Below are positions 1-8,741 of a DNA stretch of 64,000 bases, in pieces (positions within the stretch are counted from its first letter, which is position 1; every line of letters begins with the position of its first letter). Origin of the DNA: Paenibacillus paridis. GTDB lineage: Bacteria > Bacillota > Bacilli > Paenibacillales > Paenibacillaceae. The position numbers were made by a program, and so were the translations under genes. The notes beneath the pieces were generated by a model, which was not told where the DNA came from, did not search any database, and saw only the letters and a list, made by a program, of their open reading frames with translations. The stretch is taken from positions 138,587 through 202,586 of the forward strand of contig NZ_VCIX01000089.1 of assembly GCF_006345825.1 (NCBI RefSeq), written 5' to 3'.

Positions 1-2
1 CT

Positions 3-491
3 GGTCCGGTCAGCGCGGAGGTCATCGGCACAAAAGCTGATGAAATGCTGAAGGAAGCTTTTGATATTGCGGAATGGGCGCCTAATGTGGTCATTAAGCT
101 GCCATTGACAGAGGATGGCCTATATGCAACCCATGCGCTGTCGGAGAAAGGCATTAAAACAAATGTAACGCTTGTTTTCTCCGCAGCGCAGGGGCTGATG
201 GCGGCCAAGGCAGGCGCAACTTATATTAGCCCGTTCGTTGGAAGGCTGGATGACATTGGAGTCGAAGGCTTGAAGCTGGTTCGTAATCTGAATGCCATCA
301 TTCGTAACTATGGATATGCAACTGAAATTATTGTCGCAAGCATTCGCCACATTGGTCACTTGGAGCAAGCAGCTATCGCTGGTGCCCATATTGCAACGAT
401 TCCCGGCTCCTTGCTGCCTTCGCTCTGGAAGCATCCGCTTACGGATATTGGCATCGAGAAGTTTTTAAGTGATTGGGGAAAGCAAAAGTAA
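3..491 (+). CDS. transaldolase / fructose-6-phosphate aldolase-like (5' end outside window)
   Basis: Small class I aldolase of the transaldolase family (pentose phosphate pathway or fructose-6-phosphate aldolase activity). The reading frame is open from base 3, upstream of the first ATG at 45, and reads GPVSAEVIG, the usual block before the first helix, so roughly the first 50 residues lie outside the window. VVIKLPLT carries the expected Schiff-base lysine, and NVTLVFSAAQ and SPFVGRLDD are typical of the short (about 215 aa) subfamily. The C-terminus is complete. Choosing between transaldolase and fructose-6-phosphate aldolase is not possible from sequence alone. A transketolase gene lies 42 kb away in the same orientation, with no operon link. 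Confidence 0.9.
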   Translation, partial: GPVSAEVIGTKADEMLKEAFDIAEWAPNVVIKLPLTEDGLYATHALSEKGIKTNVTLVFSAAQGLMAAKAGATYISPFVGRLDDIGVEGLKLVRNLNAIIRNYGYATEIIVASIRHIGHLEQAAIAGAHIATIPGSLLPSLWKHPLTDIGIEKFLSDWGKQK

Positions 492-500
492 AATCGTTGG

Positions 501-530
501 TTGACGAACAGAATCAGGGTATGGTAAATT
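501..530 (+). promoter_or_regulatory. sigma-A-like promoter ahead of the tad locus
   Basis: TTGACG at 501-506 and TAAATT at 525-530 are separated by 18 bp, only 10 bp past the transaldolase stop. It is the best promoter candidate for cpaE. A hairpin followed by a T-run (558-607) lies between this promoter and the first gene. Confidence 0.5.
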
Positions 531-557
531 TTATACAAAGTTAATGAGAACACACGG

Positions 558-607
558 AAGCACCGTAAAAGGCCGCAGCTAGCTGCGCCTTCTATGGTGC
601 TTTTTTT
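558..607 (+). terminator. two-part hairpin terminator or attenuator before cpaE
   Basis: AAGCACC (558-564) pairs with GGTGCTT (596-602), and an inner GCAGCTAGCTGC stem sits at about 575-586; the outer arm runs into seven T residues. It can serve as the transaldolase terminator. Because a promoter (501-530) lies upstream, it would also stop or attenuate tad transcription. Confidence 0.75.
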
Positions 608-638
608 GTGTTTTCATGAATGAAAGGAGGGAAGCCCA

Positions 639-1772
639 TTGGAAAAATATCAGCTGGCAGTAGCGGTTAAGGAACAAGAATATTTGAAGCGTCTGTCTGA
701 TTATATTCGTGATAGCAAATTCGGAGAGCTATGGCAGGTCACCGCTTTCACCCATGCGGAAGCTTGCAAAGCTTATGTGAAGCAGGGGTATAGCATAAGC
801 CTTATAGCGGCGCAGCCTGACTTGCTCGCCGAAATAAGATCGGAGCTGCCGAGCGTTCCTGCCATTGCGCTAGTGCTGAAGCTTGGGGAAAGCAGCGAAG
901 AATATGAGCTGCACCAATATCAACCATTGCCGCTGCTGCTTCAGCGATTAACGGAAGTACATGCGAGAGCAGCCGCATTCCCATTCCCTGCGGATGTAAC
1001 TCCTAAAGGCGCTTCGGGAGTAAAGGTCATCTCGGTTTACTCGGCAGCAGGGGGGACAGGGAAAACAGCCCTGGCGCTGCATTTGGTACACGCGGCCAGC
1101 ACGTATGGAAGCCGTGCATTTTATTTGAATCTTGAGAGGTGGAATACGGCGGAGGATTGGCTTGGCCCAGAGGATCAAGCCAGCGGGCAAGCAAAGGAAG
1201 GCTTGTCTGAGCTGCTCTACGGAATCAAGGCGCAGCCGGATCAATCGGTGAGCTGGCTAATGGAGCATCGGAAGCGAAGCTCATTGCTGCAGGGCGATTA
1301 TTTCGCGCCCTGGACGAATGTAGAGGATCGAATGACGCTCAGCGAGGAGGAAGCGGCAGGATTAGTGAATGCTGCAGCGGGGAGCGGGCAGTACGACCTT
1401 ATCGTCATTGATATGGAGAGCGGATTGGAGGAGCTTCATGTGACGATTTTCGAGAAATCAACTCAAGTGCTCTGGCTGCAGACCAGTGATGCTTCCGTGA
1501 AGAATAAGCAGGAGCTGGCGCTTCGGTATGGGCGGCAGAAATGGGGCAGTCGGTTTCATGGTATGCTTCCCCGATTTAGTAGCATAAATAATTTTGCGGT
1601 AGCGGCTGTTGAGCCTTCTCTAAGTCCCATGGGCAGTATCCCCCGTGCTCGTGCCGAGCTGCCAGAAATTTTGGAGTGGCGAGGGGCTAGCCGCGTAAAG
1701 CTATTGTCATCGCCATTGTACAGAGCCGCGGTGGATAAGCTGTTCAAGCAGCTAAGTGTGGAAGAGGGGTGA
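639..1772 (+). CDS. CpaE/TadZ-like pilus assembly ATPase
   Basis: MinD/ParA-superfamily ATPase that in Tad systems helps localise the pilus machine. The first 110 residues look like a degenerate receiver-type domain. The ATPase part begins near residue 130, with SAAGGTGKTALA (about 135-146) as a deviant Walker A, and LIVIDMESG is the Walker B-like strand. The TTG start at 639 is fixed by AAAGGAGG at 623-630, 8 nt away. cpaF follows after 6 nt, and the remaining tad genes resume at 29.85 kb beyond the inserted element. Family level is secure; the gene name is by position and similarity. Confidence 0.85.
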   Translation: MEKYQLAVAVKEQEYLKRLSDYIRDSKFGELWQVTAFTHAEACKAYVKQGYSISLIAAQPDLLAEIRSELPSVPAIALVLKLGESSEEYELHQYQPLPLLLQRLTEVHARAAAFPFPADVTPKGASGVKVISVYSAAGGTGKTALALHLVHAASTYGSRAFYLNLERWNTAEDWLGPEDQASGQAKEGLSELLYGIKAQPDQSVSWLMEHRKRSSLLQGDYFAPWTNVEDRMTLSEEEAAGLVNAAAGSGQYDLIVIDMESGLEELHVTIFEKSTQVLWLQTSDASVKNKQELALRYGRQKWGSRFHGMLPRFSSINNFAVAAVEPSLSPMGSIPRARAELPEILEWRGASRVKLLSSPLYRAAVDKLFKQLSVEEG

Positions 1773-1778
1773 TGCTGT

Positions 1779-2654
1779 TTGCTTACTGACGAGACGGTGC
1801 ATGAGCTGCGCAATAAGGTGCGGACAAAGATCGATTTTAGCGGCGCGTTGTCGGATGACAACCTTATGAAAATCGCCGAGGAAATCGTATTTGAATGGTG
1901 CGAGCTGCATCCCTTAACCGCTACGGAAAAGGTACAACTGGTACGAAGGTTGTTTCATTCATTTAGGGGCCTGGATATTTTGCAGCCGCTGATGGAGGAT
2001 GCTTCGATCAGCGAAATTATGATTAACCACCATGCGGAAATTTTTGTAGAGCGCGGCGGGAAAATGACGATGCTGCCCGTTTCGTTCGAAAGCAGGGAAC
2101 GGCTGGAGGATTTGATCCAGACCGTAGTGGCAAGCGTAAACCGTGTCGTCAATGAATCATCCCCTATCGTGGATGCCAGGCTGAAGGATGGCTCAAGGGT
2201 TCATGTCGTGCTGCCGCCGGTTGCGCTCAAAGGCCCATGCATGACAATCCGGAAGTTCCCCGAGCGGCCGCTTACGATGGAACAACTGGTAGCTCTAGGC
2301 TCTATTTCGGGGGAGGCCGCGTCCTTTCTGAAAGAAATGATTGGCGCTCAATATAATCTATTTATCAGCGGAGGAACGGGTACGGGGAAAACGACCTTTT
2401 TGAATGCTTTATCGCAATTTATAGGCGCGGATGAAAGGATTGTCACCATTGAGGACTCGGCGGAGCTTCAAATCCGTACTGTTCCCAACTTGGTATCCAT
2501 GGAAACACGCAATGCCAATACCGAGGGCAAAGGCGAGATTACGATTCGCGACCTTATCCGCGCTTCGCTGCGTATGCGGCCTAACCGGATCATTGTCGGG
2601 GAGGTTCGCGGAGGCGAGGCGCTGGACATGCTGCAGGACATATCTATAAAATAG
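1779..2654 (+). pseudogene. cpaF: CpaF/TadA secretion ATPase, 5' part, interrupted by the element
   Basis: Hexameric GSPII_E-family ATPase that powers Tad pilus assembly. Residues 1-285 are native: Walker A GGTGTGKT at about 198-205, the Asp-box region RIVTIEDSAEL, and RIIVGEVRGGEALDML of the Walker B/His-box region. From the CAG codon at 2634 the sequence belongs to the element, adds QDISIK and stops. The missing C-terminal 127 residues are encoded at 29873-30256 and begin with QALNSGHSGS, exactly the expected continuation. The TTG start at 1779 has AGAGGGG just upstream. As it stands the protein lacks the conserved His-box half and should be inactive. Confidence 0.93.
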
Positions 2655-2656
2655 GA
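2634..2656. other. attL: left junction of the element
   Basis: cpaF sequence ends at the core CAGG (2634-2637); from 2638 the element begins, with arm CATATCTATAAAATAGGA at 2639-2656. The crossover dinucleotide is most simply the central CA at 2634-2635. It is non-palindromic, as large serine integrases require for directionality. Confidence 0.9.
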
Positions 2657-2670
2657 ATTATTAGTGAACA

Positions 2671-4497
2671 TTATTCCGCTACTTCTTCAAACTTTTCGAT
2701 ATAATAGTCTATTTCTTCGTCGGTAGGTCTTCGATTAGCGTTTTCAGCCATTACTTCAATCATTTCTTCCGTTAATTCGTAATCAGTGGTGCTCATAACT
2801 AAAAGTTTTCTTAACTTTTTGGTGCTTTCTTGAAGAATCTCTCTTTCAGTGGTATCAAGGAAGTTCCATTCAATTAATAATGTATGTTTTTCATATGGAG
2901 AATCAAAAACTGCTTCTTCGTGTGTTTCTGCAATAATGCTATGAATGATCTTTCTCAAAACCCCGTTTGTTAGGTTTTCAACATCAACTTCATCAAGGAA
3001 GGATGTAAATTGTTTAAACCTTGATTGTAATTTCTCAATTTCATTATCAATATAAACGAGTTGGTTAAGTTTTGATTCCGCTTCGTAGAGTTGAGAGTTA
3101 AATTCTTTGTTTAGTTCGTCAAATTCCTCTTGTGTGATGCTATTTCTGTTTACTTGTTTGAGGATACCCTTTTTATCAATCTTAACTTCTTCAATTTCTT
3201 TCTGAAGTTGATTTTTCCTATCCTCAATATCTTTAGCATTGTATCGAGTTTTCAAAATGGTCTGAAGATAATACTGTCGTTTGTTAGGTTTGTTGCGATA
3301 ATTTACAATTTCCTCCTTGATATACTCGATTAGTTTTTCTTCGTGTTGAAGATTTCGGTATCCACATTTTGCTTTTCCAAAATGGTCGTTATTTCTACAA
3401 AACCAATAGACAAAAGTATTCTTGTTGTTCTTATTCACCTTTCGTCTTAAACTACCACGACAATTGCCACACTTCAAAAGGTTAGAAAAAATGTGTTTGC
3501 TTGAATGTCTGCTTAAACCTCTATCTATGTTGCGTTGCTTTTTAGTCACTTCATTACCTTCATCATCTTCAACAGTGATGTTCTTATACTTGAAATCACC
3601 GAATTTTTCAAAACGTTTTTTCTTTTCAATTTGTACGAGCCTAAACATTTCATCATCAATTATTCTTAATGATTCGTCATGTGTGATTATTTGTTCTTCA
3701 ATAGGTATTTTCTTAACAATGTTGCGGTTAATATCAGTTTTTTGTGTCCGATGTAATCTTATCTCGCCAGTGTATACTGCATTTATAAGCATTTTTGAGA
3801 TTAAACTTTGCTCCCAAAGATTTTTACCACGTTTTGTAGGAACATTTCTAGCATTCAATTCTTTGGTAATGTTTCGTTGTCCCATGCTCTCATTAACGAA
3901 CAAATGAAAAACATCACGAACAATCTTTTCCTCATCTTCATTCTTAACTAGCTTTCCATCTTTTACATTATATCCGTAGGGTGCGCTACCACTCCAAACA
4001 CCTTGCTTAGATTTTACCTTTTTACCCCATTGAACACTTTTACTCTTTGAAGTAGACTCTTCTTCCGCTAATGAAGCAAATAGTTGGATACGAAAATCAT
4101 CATCCCTATCCAATGTATTTGCACTAATGTTGTCAAAATATACACCTACATCAATTTCTTTTAATTCACCAATGTATTTTAGTGTTTCTTGGGCATTTCT
4201 ACCAAAACGTTTAATATCTTTCACAAATATCATATCAAACTTCCTGGCTTTAGCATCAAGAATCATTTGTTGAAATGCTTTCCTGTGCTTGAATGACTTA
4301 GCACCTGAAAAACCTTCATCAACATAGTAACCATCGGTTACTTCCGCTGTGCCGTCTCTTTTGCAAAAGATACCACAATCAGCTTTACGATGTTTGTTTG
4401 ACATAATGTATTCTTTAAAGAACTCGATTTGGGATGCGATGGAACTCTTTTGTTCTTCGCTATCTGTACTGACACGGGCGTAAAATGTTGCTCTCAT
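2671..4497 (-). CDS. large serine recombinase (integrase of the element)
   Basis: About 608 residues. The N-terminal resolvase domain has the nucleophile serine in YARVSTD (Ser10) plus KDIKRFGRNAQE and the conserved arginines. It is followed by the recombinase domain (SAPYGYNV..., residues about 165-290), a zinc ribbon (CGNCRGSL with a later WFCRNND and CGYR), a long coiled coil (about 420-500) and a charged C-terminal tail. This is the usual order in phage and ICE large serine integrases. The ATG at 4497 is preferred over the longer TTG start because GGAGGT lies 5 nt upstream. Its 3' end is 15 bp from the left att arm, the normal position. It should catalyse attB x attP integration; excision would need a directionality factor that I could not identify. 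Confidence 0.96.
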   Translation of the reverse strand: MRATFYARVSTDSEEQKSSIASQIEFFKEYIMSNKHRKADCGIFCKRDGTAEVTDGYYVDEGFSGAKSFKHRKAFQQMILDAKARKFDMIFVKDIKRFGRNAQETLKYIGELKEIDVGVYFDNISANTLDRDDDFRIQLFASLAEEESTSKSKSVQWGKKVKSKQGVWSGSAPYGYNVKDGKLVKNEDEEKIVRDVFHLFVNESMGQRNITKELNARNVPTKRGKNLWEQSLISKMLINAVYTGEIRLHRTQKTDINRNIVKKIPIEEQIITHDESLRIIDDEMFRLVQIEKKKRFEKFGDFKYKNITVEDDEGNEVTKKQRNIDRGLSRHSSKHIFSNLLKCGNCRGSLRRKVNKNNKNTFVYWFCRNNDHFGKAKCGYRNLQHEEKLIEYIKEEIVNYRNKPNKRQYYLQTILKTRYNAKDIEDRKNQLQKEIEEVKIDKKGILKQVNRNSITQEEFDELNKEFNSQLYEAESKLNQLVYIDNEIEKLQSRFKQFTSFLDEVDVENLTNGVLRKIIHSIIAETHEEAVFDSPYEKHTLLIEWNFLDTTEREILQESTKKLRKLLVMSTTDYELTEEMIEVMAENANRRPTDEEIDYYIEKFEEVAE

Positions 4498-4701
4498 AAT
4501 AACCTCCAAGTTTCTATATTAGTATTTGTTAAATAGGACTGTACCAAGAAAAGCTTAGACAGCTCAGAATAAAATAAGACGGTGAGTAAATAATAAACCA
4601 TGCATATTAATAAGTAAACAAAATTAACTTATTTATTTACAATTCACTAAAATTAACGTATTGTAGATTTATCAAACATATACTATAGGAGCGTGATGTA
4701 A

Positions 4702-5397
4702 GTGATAGGCTTAGAATTCGTATGCCAAGTATTCAAAATCGATAATAAAGAGCTTGCAGCAAAACTAAAAATTGCGCCACCTAATATTAGTACTTGGTTT
4801 AAGGGTACTAGAGAAATCCCTCATAAATATCTAAGTGTACTAACTAAGATTTTCAGAGGTCTATCGTCAGAATACTTTCAAAAAGAGCTTACTTACATCG
4901 ATGAAATTAGAATTCGTATACATCACATAGAAACAATGGATTTCGAAGATAGACATGGGGAACTTGTTGTATATGAAATTGATAATACTGATAAAGTAAT
5001 TCTTGATGAGTATTTTGATGATTACGAAAAAGATCTTGAGTATTGGTATAAAGAATTAAACCAAACATTAAAAATCAACTCTTATCAGGATAGAGTAAAG
5101 TATATATTTGAAACCATTTGGACATTGGATGCAGACACTAAAAAAGCACTATTTTTAGAGAAAAATGCTGAAGAATATGTTGTAGGGAAACTCAATAGTT
5201 ATCTTGATCTCCTAGTCAAATTTGAAGTGCAAAATATTAACGTTGTAGAGAGTATCGTTAGGTATTTTATTCATTATCATGGTCTTAAGAGAAACAAATG
5301 GCAAGAACAAGACCTGTTTCCCAATGATAAATTGTTGGATTTTTATAAAGATTTTGAAGATATATTAATTAAGCACGAAATTATTGTAATCGAATAG
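4702..5397 (+). CDS. helix-turn-helix regulator, repressor-like
   Basis: 231 residues. Residues about 5-50 form an XRE-type helix-turn-helix (NKELAAKLKIAPPNISTWFK), while the remaining 180 acidic residues match no family I recognise. It starts at GTG 4702 with AGGAG 10 nt upstream and is divergent from the integrase gene across a 200-bp AT-rich gap. This is where phage-type elements usually keep the lysogeny or excision regulator. A role in controlling the integrase is inferred from position only. Confidence 0.6.
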   Translation: MIGLEFVCQVFKIDNKELAAKLKIAPPNISTWFKGTREIPHKYLSVLTKIFRGLSSEYFQKELTYIDEIRIRIHHIETMDFEDRHGELVVYEIDNTDKVILDEYFDDYEKDLEYWYKELNQTLKINSYQDRVKYIFETIWTLDADTKKALFLEKNAEEYVVGKLNSYLDLLVKFEVQNINVVESIVRYFIHYHGLKRNKWQEQDLFPNDKLLDFYKDFEDILIKHEIIVIE

Positions 5398-5462
5398 TTG
5401 AAGGGCATCTCCGTTTGCTCTTCTTCCAACGAATCTAACATAAAACAAGGGAGTTGTTCATA

Positions 5463-5876
5463 ATGCCATATACAAAGTTAACATCTACTGAAAAGAAAAA
5501 GATAAAAAAACGGTTGACTCTTTTAATAAAGAAAGAAAAAGAGTTATCAGTACAAGTGAAAAATTATGAAAAAGCAATTAAGTTTACATGCGAGAAATCG
5601 GGTTGCTTTACAGAGGAAATGAACACTAATATTAAAAACAGTATAGTATCTCACTTACATAGAAAAAGTAAACTTGAACGCAAGCTTATCCCATTAAAAT
5701 TTCAAATTTCAATATTAAAGTCAAAACTCAAGTTGGAGCATAATGAAATATTTGTAAATGATATGTTTGAAGAGGTAATTGATCATTTCAATTCTACATT
5801 AGAAAAATATGTAGTAGATGATTTTCCTGCAATGCAATTACATTACGATCAAGAAAGTAAGGATTTCTGGTTTTAA
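5463..5876 (+). CDS. small basic coiled-coil protein, unknown
   Basis: 137 residues, lysine-rich, predicted almost wholly alpha-helical, with long heptad-like stretches (residues about 5-45 and 65-100). The ATG at 5463 is supported by AAGGGAG at 5447-5453; an in-frame TTG 9 nt earlier is an unlikely start. It follows the HTH gene by 65 nt in the same direction and may be cotranscribed. No function recognised. Confidence 0.6.
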   Translation: MPYTKLTSTEKKKIKKRLTLLIKKEKELSVQVKNYEKAIKFTCEKSGCFTEEMNTNIKNSIVSHLHRKSKLERKLIPLKFQISILKSKLKLEHNEIFVNDMFEEVIDHFNSTLEKYVVDDFPAMQLHYDQESKDFWF

Positions 5877-5907
5877 ATAGATAAAACACCCAATAATTTA
5901 CCTCTAA

Positions 5908-5936
5908 TTGACAATTTTTAATATTTATGATATAAT
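5908..5936 (+). promoter_or_regulatory. consensus sigma-A promoter
   Basis: TTGACA (5908-5913) and TATAAT (5931-5936), 17 bp apart, form a perfect consensus. Transcription would start near 5943 and meet a short terminator-like hairpin (5988-6013) before the small HTH gene at 6044. Confidence 0.8.
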
Positions 5937-5987
5937 AAAAGTATTGTTTAGGAGTGTTCTAAAATTTATTTTGTGATATTGGTAAAT

Positions 5988-6013
5988 GAGAGGGCTAACA
6001 AGCTCTCTTTTTT
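5988..6013 (+). terminator. hairpin and T-run in the leader of the 6044 gene
   Basis: GAGAGGGCT and AGCTCTC form the stem, followed by TTTTTT. It lies between a consensus promoter and the gene it should serve, so it may act as an attenuator or end a short leader RNA of about 65 nt. Confidence 0.6.
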
Positions 6014-6043
6014 AGTTTGTCAAAATTGAAAGTAGGTTGTTTT

Positions 6044-6226
6044 ATGCAAGAAAGAGATGAGTTTAGGCTTTTGAGATTAAAGAAGAGAATTAGGATTAGA
6101 GAGATTGCCACTGCAATTCAATGTAGTATTGGACATATAGCTAATTTCGAAAATGGTAGATATGGAATGAGCGCTAAAAAGATTGAATTGTACAAGCGGT
6201 TTATTAATGAGAATGGGGTTGGTTAA
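6044..6226 (+). CDS. small XRE-family HTH protein
   Basis: 60 residues comprising only a helix-turn-helix: IREIATAIQCSIGHIANFENGR is the recognisable unit. ATG 6044 is preferred over the upstream in-frame start at 6017, which sits inside the terminator tail. It ends 2 nt before the next gene. Cro-like or accessory phage regulator. Confidence 0.65.
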   Translation: MQERDEFRLLRLKKRIRIREIATAIQCSIGHIANFENGRYGMSAKKIELYKRFINENGVG

Positions 6227-6228
6227 GA

Positions 6229-6846
6229 ATGAGTTTATGCATGGTTTTAAATAATCCTGAAAATTTTGTCCTGATCGCAAGCGATGGACGAATAATGCAG
6301 GCTGGAAAAATTCTTAATGATAATCACAAAAAATTGACTGCACTTACACCTAGAGTTTCAATGTTTAGTTCAGGTGCGCAGGATTATTGTGAGGATTTAC
6401 GTGAACAAGTATCTAAACAGATCCATAATCTCTCTACAATTAATGAAATTTCAAATATTGTATGTGTACTAAGTAATGAAATTCATAATCGTTTCATAAG
6501 TAGTTATCCTGATTATTATAAACAAGTACCAGATGGAGCAGTATTAGCAACATTACTAGCGTTTTATGATGAAGAGGCAGACAAATGTGGGTATGTACAA
6601 TTTTGTCACACTGATAACTTTGAACCTCATATTGTAACCGCTTCAGAAGCGACTCTGAGAGGACTGGGACAAGAGAGAGGATTATCGCACCTACTTGGAA
6701 ATTTCAATCCTCAGAAAGCTATAGAGAGTGTTTTGGATACGTTTGATTTTGTAGGACAAGATGAAGATAGAGTAGGTGGGGAAATTACGGTTCATATTGT
6801 GACTAAAGAAAATATTACGATTTTTGAAAGAGGAGATAGAGTATGA
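6229..6846 (+). CDS. proteasome-like Ntn-hydrolase fold protein of phage type
   Basis: 205 residues. The pattern FVLIASDGRIMQAG followed by VSMFSSGAQDYCEDLREQV resembles the beta-strand core of 20S proteasome/HslV-like proteins found in phage and prophage tail regions. The N-terminus (MSLCMVL) lacks the catalytic threonine of true proteasome beta subunits, so hydrolase activity is not assured. It overlaps the next gene by 4 nt (ATGA), indicating coupling with the tail-fragment gene. Its role in the element is unknown. Confidence 0.55.
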   Translation: MSLCMVLNNPENFVLIASDGRIMQAGKILNDNHKKLTALTPRVSMFSSGAQDYCEDLREQVSKQIHNLSTINEISNIVCVLSNEIHNRFISSYPDYYKQVPDGAVLATLLAFYDEEADKCGYVQFCHTDNFEPHIVTASEATLRGLGQERGLSHLLGNFNPQKAIESVLDTFDFVGQDEDRVGGEITVHIVTKENITIFERGDRV

Positions 6847-7298
6847 ATGTAACAATGGGTGCGAATGCAACATTGAGTTGGAGCCAAGTTACGAATCAAC
6901 CTAGTGCTGCGGCTCTAGGTGGATTAATGGCTAATTCAACAAAATTGACGCATATAAACGCAAATGGGATTTACACAGGAACACTAACAGCAGATCAGAT
7001 AATTGCAGGTAAGATTAGTGCAGATTACATCGACACTACAAATTTAGCTGCGCAACGAATCTTCCAAAAAGGATATTCAGATAATTATGTGGAAGTTGGT
7101 GGGGATCAAGGTGATTTAAAACTTCACTACAATGGAACTAACTTTTTCACTATATACAATGGTGGAGATTTTGTAAGGTTTAAACATTTTGATGATTACT
7201 TTTTACATTATTCAGGTGCAAATAAAGCAGCCAAGCCACTTGGGACTTGGGATTTTAGTGAAGCTGAGGTAAAAGGTGTAACTGCGGTATTTGGTTAA
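6843..7298 (+). CDS. C-terminal remnant of a phage tail-tip/fibre protein
   Basis: 151 residues. ANGIYTGTLTADQIIAGKIS is the typical repeat-like block of Firmicutes siphophage tail-associated proteins, which are normally far longer (over 500 aa). GDLKLHYNGTNFFTIYNGG looks like the fibre C-terminal beta region. No tail, capsid or terminase genes accompany it, so this is most likely a decayed prophage leftover that kept a start codon through fusion to the upstream gene. Confidence 0.65.
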   Translation: MNVTMGANATLSWSQVTNQPSAAALGGLMANSTKLTHINANGIYTGTLTADQIIAGKISADYIDTTNLAAQRIFQKGYSDNYVEVGGDQGDLKLHYNGTNFFTIYNGGDFVRFKHFDDYFLHYSGANKAAKPLGTWDFSEAEVKGVTAVFG

Positions 7299-7385
7299 TA
7301 AGTATAGTGGAGATTTAATTAATAAAAGCTTGCTATCCACGAGATGGCTTTTTTGGCGTTCGAATTTATGAAAAGAGGAGATTGT

Positions 7386-7589
7386 ATGTTTTCAGACAGT
7401 GAGTATTTTTATTGCTATTCACCTAATTTGTTTAGGTTTTTGAAGATGGGTAAGAAAATTAATTATATATGTACTGGGTTGCATGAGAAGACTCTACAAC
7501 AGTTTTGGTTATTTAAAAGTAATGAGCAATTAATAAGGGCTATGGCTGAGTATAAGAGTAGAGGTATGGAGATGGGCGTTATTCGCTAA
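7386..7589 (+). CDS. small protein of unknown function
   Basis: 67 residues, aromatic-rich N-terminus (DSEYFYCYSPNLFRFLKM). The ATG at 7386 has AAGAGGAG about 5 nt upstream; an in-frame start at 7344 lies in a hairpin/T-run and is rejected. The leader again contains a hairpin ending in TTTTTT (about 7325-7350). Its arrangement matches other small cargo genes in this element. Function not recognised. Confidence 0.55.
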   Translation: MFSDSEYFYCYSPNLFRFLKMGKKINYICTGLHEKTLQQFWLFKSNEQLIRAMAEYKSRGMEMGVIR

Positions 7590-7636
7590 CGTATTTATTG
7601 GATATATTATGTTGATAAAAAATTAAAGGGGATTTT

Positions 7637-8623
7637 ATGATGAAAATGGATGAATTAAAATCAAAACTAGGTGTAACTGACTCAGGTAAAATATATTTAC
7701 CTAATGAAATTTTTAGTGATTTAGTGGGATGTGAAGATATAGCTAGTAAGGCAACAGTTACACCGCATATTAGCTTCGCATATTCGTATATTTATCTATG
7801 CTATTATTTATATTGGACTTGCAAGTGGTACGTAACGGAGAAGATAACACAAGATGTTATGAAAAATATCTTAGGATATTCGTCAAATAATAAGACATTG
7901 AACTACATAATTAAGAAAAATGGGGTGATTGATCAATTGGGTTATACTAAGACAACAACTGATTTTCCTATGGGTTATTCTTATGAAGAAGAAAATATAG
8001 TAGAATTTGAAACGTTTAATTCTTATAAAAAAAATCCAGATAATCATGCTTTAATAAATCTCTTATATCCAAATGAACGCAATTTCACAATAAAATATCC
8101 AACAAAGGCATTTCACAGAACAACTAAATCGGATCAGGATCGTTTGCTGGATGGTACTTTTTACGAGGTTGATTACACTCATCACGTTCCAATTGAAGTT
8201 TTTATTTATTGCATGTCTGAAAAAGATATTGGAGTGATAGGATTTTATTTATATTCATTTCTAAAGCATAAAGAAGACGTGTCGGAGAATGGAGCAATGC
8301 TATCTCTGAACATTATTTCACAAGAAACAGGTATCAAAGCTACTTCGCTTGTTGAATATTTTAAAGTAATAAAAAAACACAACATGATAGACTATGATGT
8401 AAAACCATTTGTATTTGGATTACCAACGTATTTACAGATTCCAAATACGTATTGGACAAAAGAGGCTAGTCTTTTTGGAGAAATATCCCGTAATATTAAA
8501 ACAAGAACTGTGATGAGCTTACAAAGATATGAAGATATGTATGGGGAAATTGAAAAAGATGTGAGTATAAGGAATGAGAAAAATGAAATGTTCGAATTTG
8601 CTGAAAGCTTATTTCCTTATTGA
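7637..8623 (+). CDS. possible winged-helix replication or plasmid-type protein, unknown
   Basis: 328 residues. The C-terminal half contains a pattern resembling a winged-helix module (DIGVIGFYLYSFLKH, then LNIISQETGIKATSLVEYFKVI), as in phage and plasmid replication-initiator or DnaD-like proteins; the N-terminal half is unassigned. AAGGGGA precedes the ATG at 7637. A 112-nt hairpin starts 6 nt past its stop, which fits a replication gene next to its origin but does not prove it. Could instead be a transcription regulator. Confidence 0.45.
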   Translation: MMKMDELKSKLGVTDSGKIYLPNEIFSDLVGCEDIASKATVTPHISFAYSYIYLCYYLYWTCKWYVTEKITQDVMKNILGYSSNNKTLNYIIKKNGVIDQLGYTKTTTDFPMGYSYEEENIVEFETFNSYKKNPDNHALINLLYPNERNFTIKYPTKAFHRTTKSDQDRLLDGTFYEVDYTHHVPIEVFIYCMSEKDIGVIGFYLYSFLKHKEDVSENGAMLSLNIISQETGIKATSLVEYFKVIKKHNMIDYDVKPFVFGLPTYLQIPNTYWTKEASLFGEISRNIKTRTVMSLQRYEDMYGEIEKDVSIRNEKNEMFEFAESLFPY

Positions 8624-8629
8624 AAATTC

Positions 8630-8741
8630 AAACAGGTATGCTTTCTGGTGTTAATCAATACAGGTTTTAATTCTGTTAATTAAGATAGTTTTTTAACAGG
8701 TTGTAGCCTGTATTAAGTAACCCCGAAGATCATACCTGTTT
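8630..8741. repeat. 112-nt nested inverted repeat (extended hairpin)
   Basis: Four collinear pairings nest around one centre: AAACAGGTATG (8630-8640) with CATACCTGTTT (8731-8741); an imperfect 16-nt continuation (8641-8656 with 8715-8730); AATACAGG (8657-8664) with CCTGTATT (8707-8714); and CTGTTAA (8673-8679) with TTAACAG (8693-8699). Such a long rod could be a structured RNA, a single-strand origin, or a binding site. No T-run follows, so it is not a simple terminator. Confidence 0.7.
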
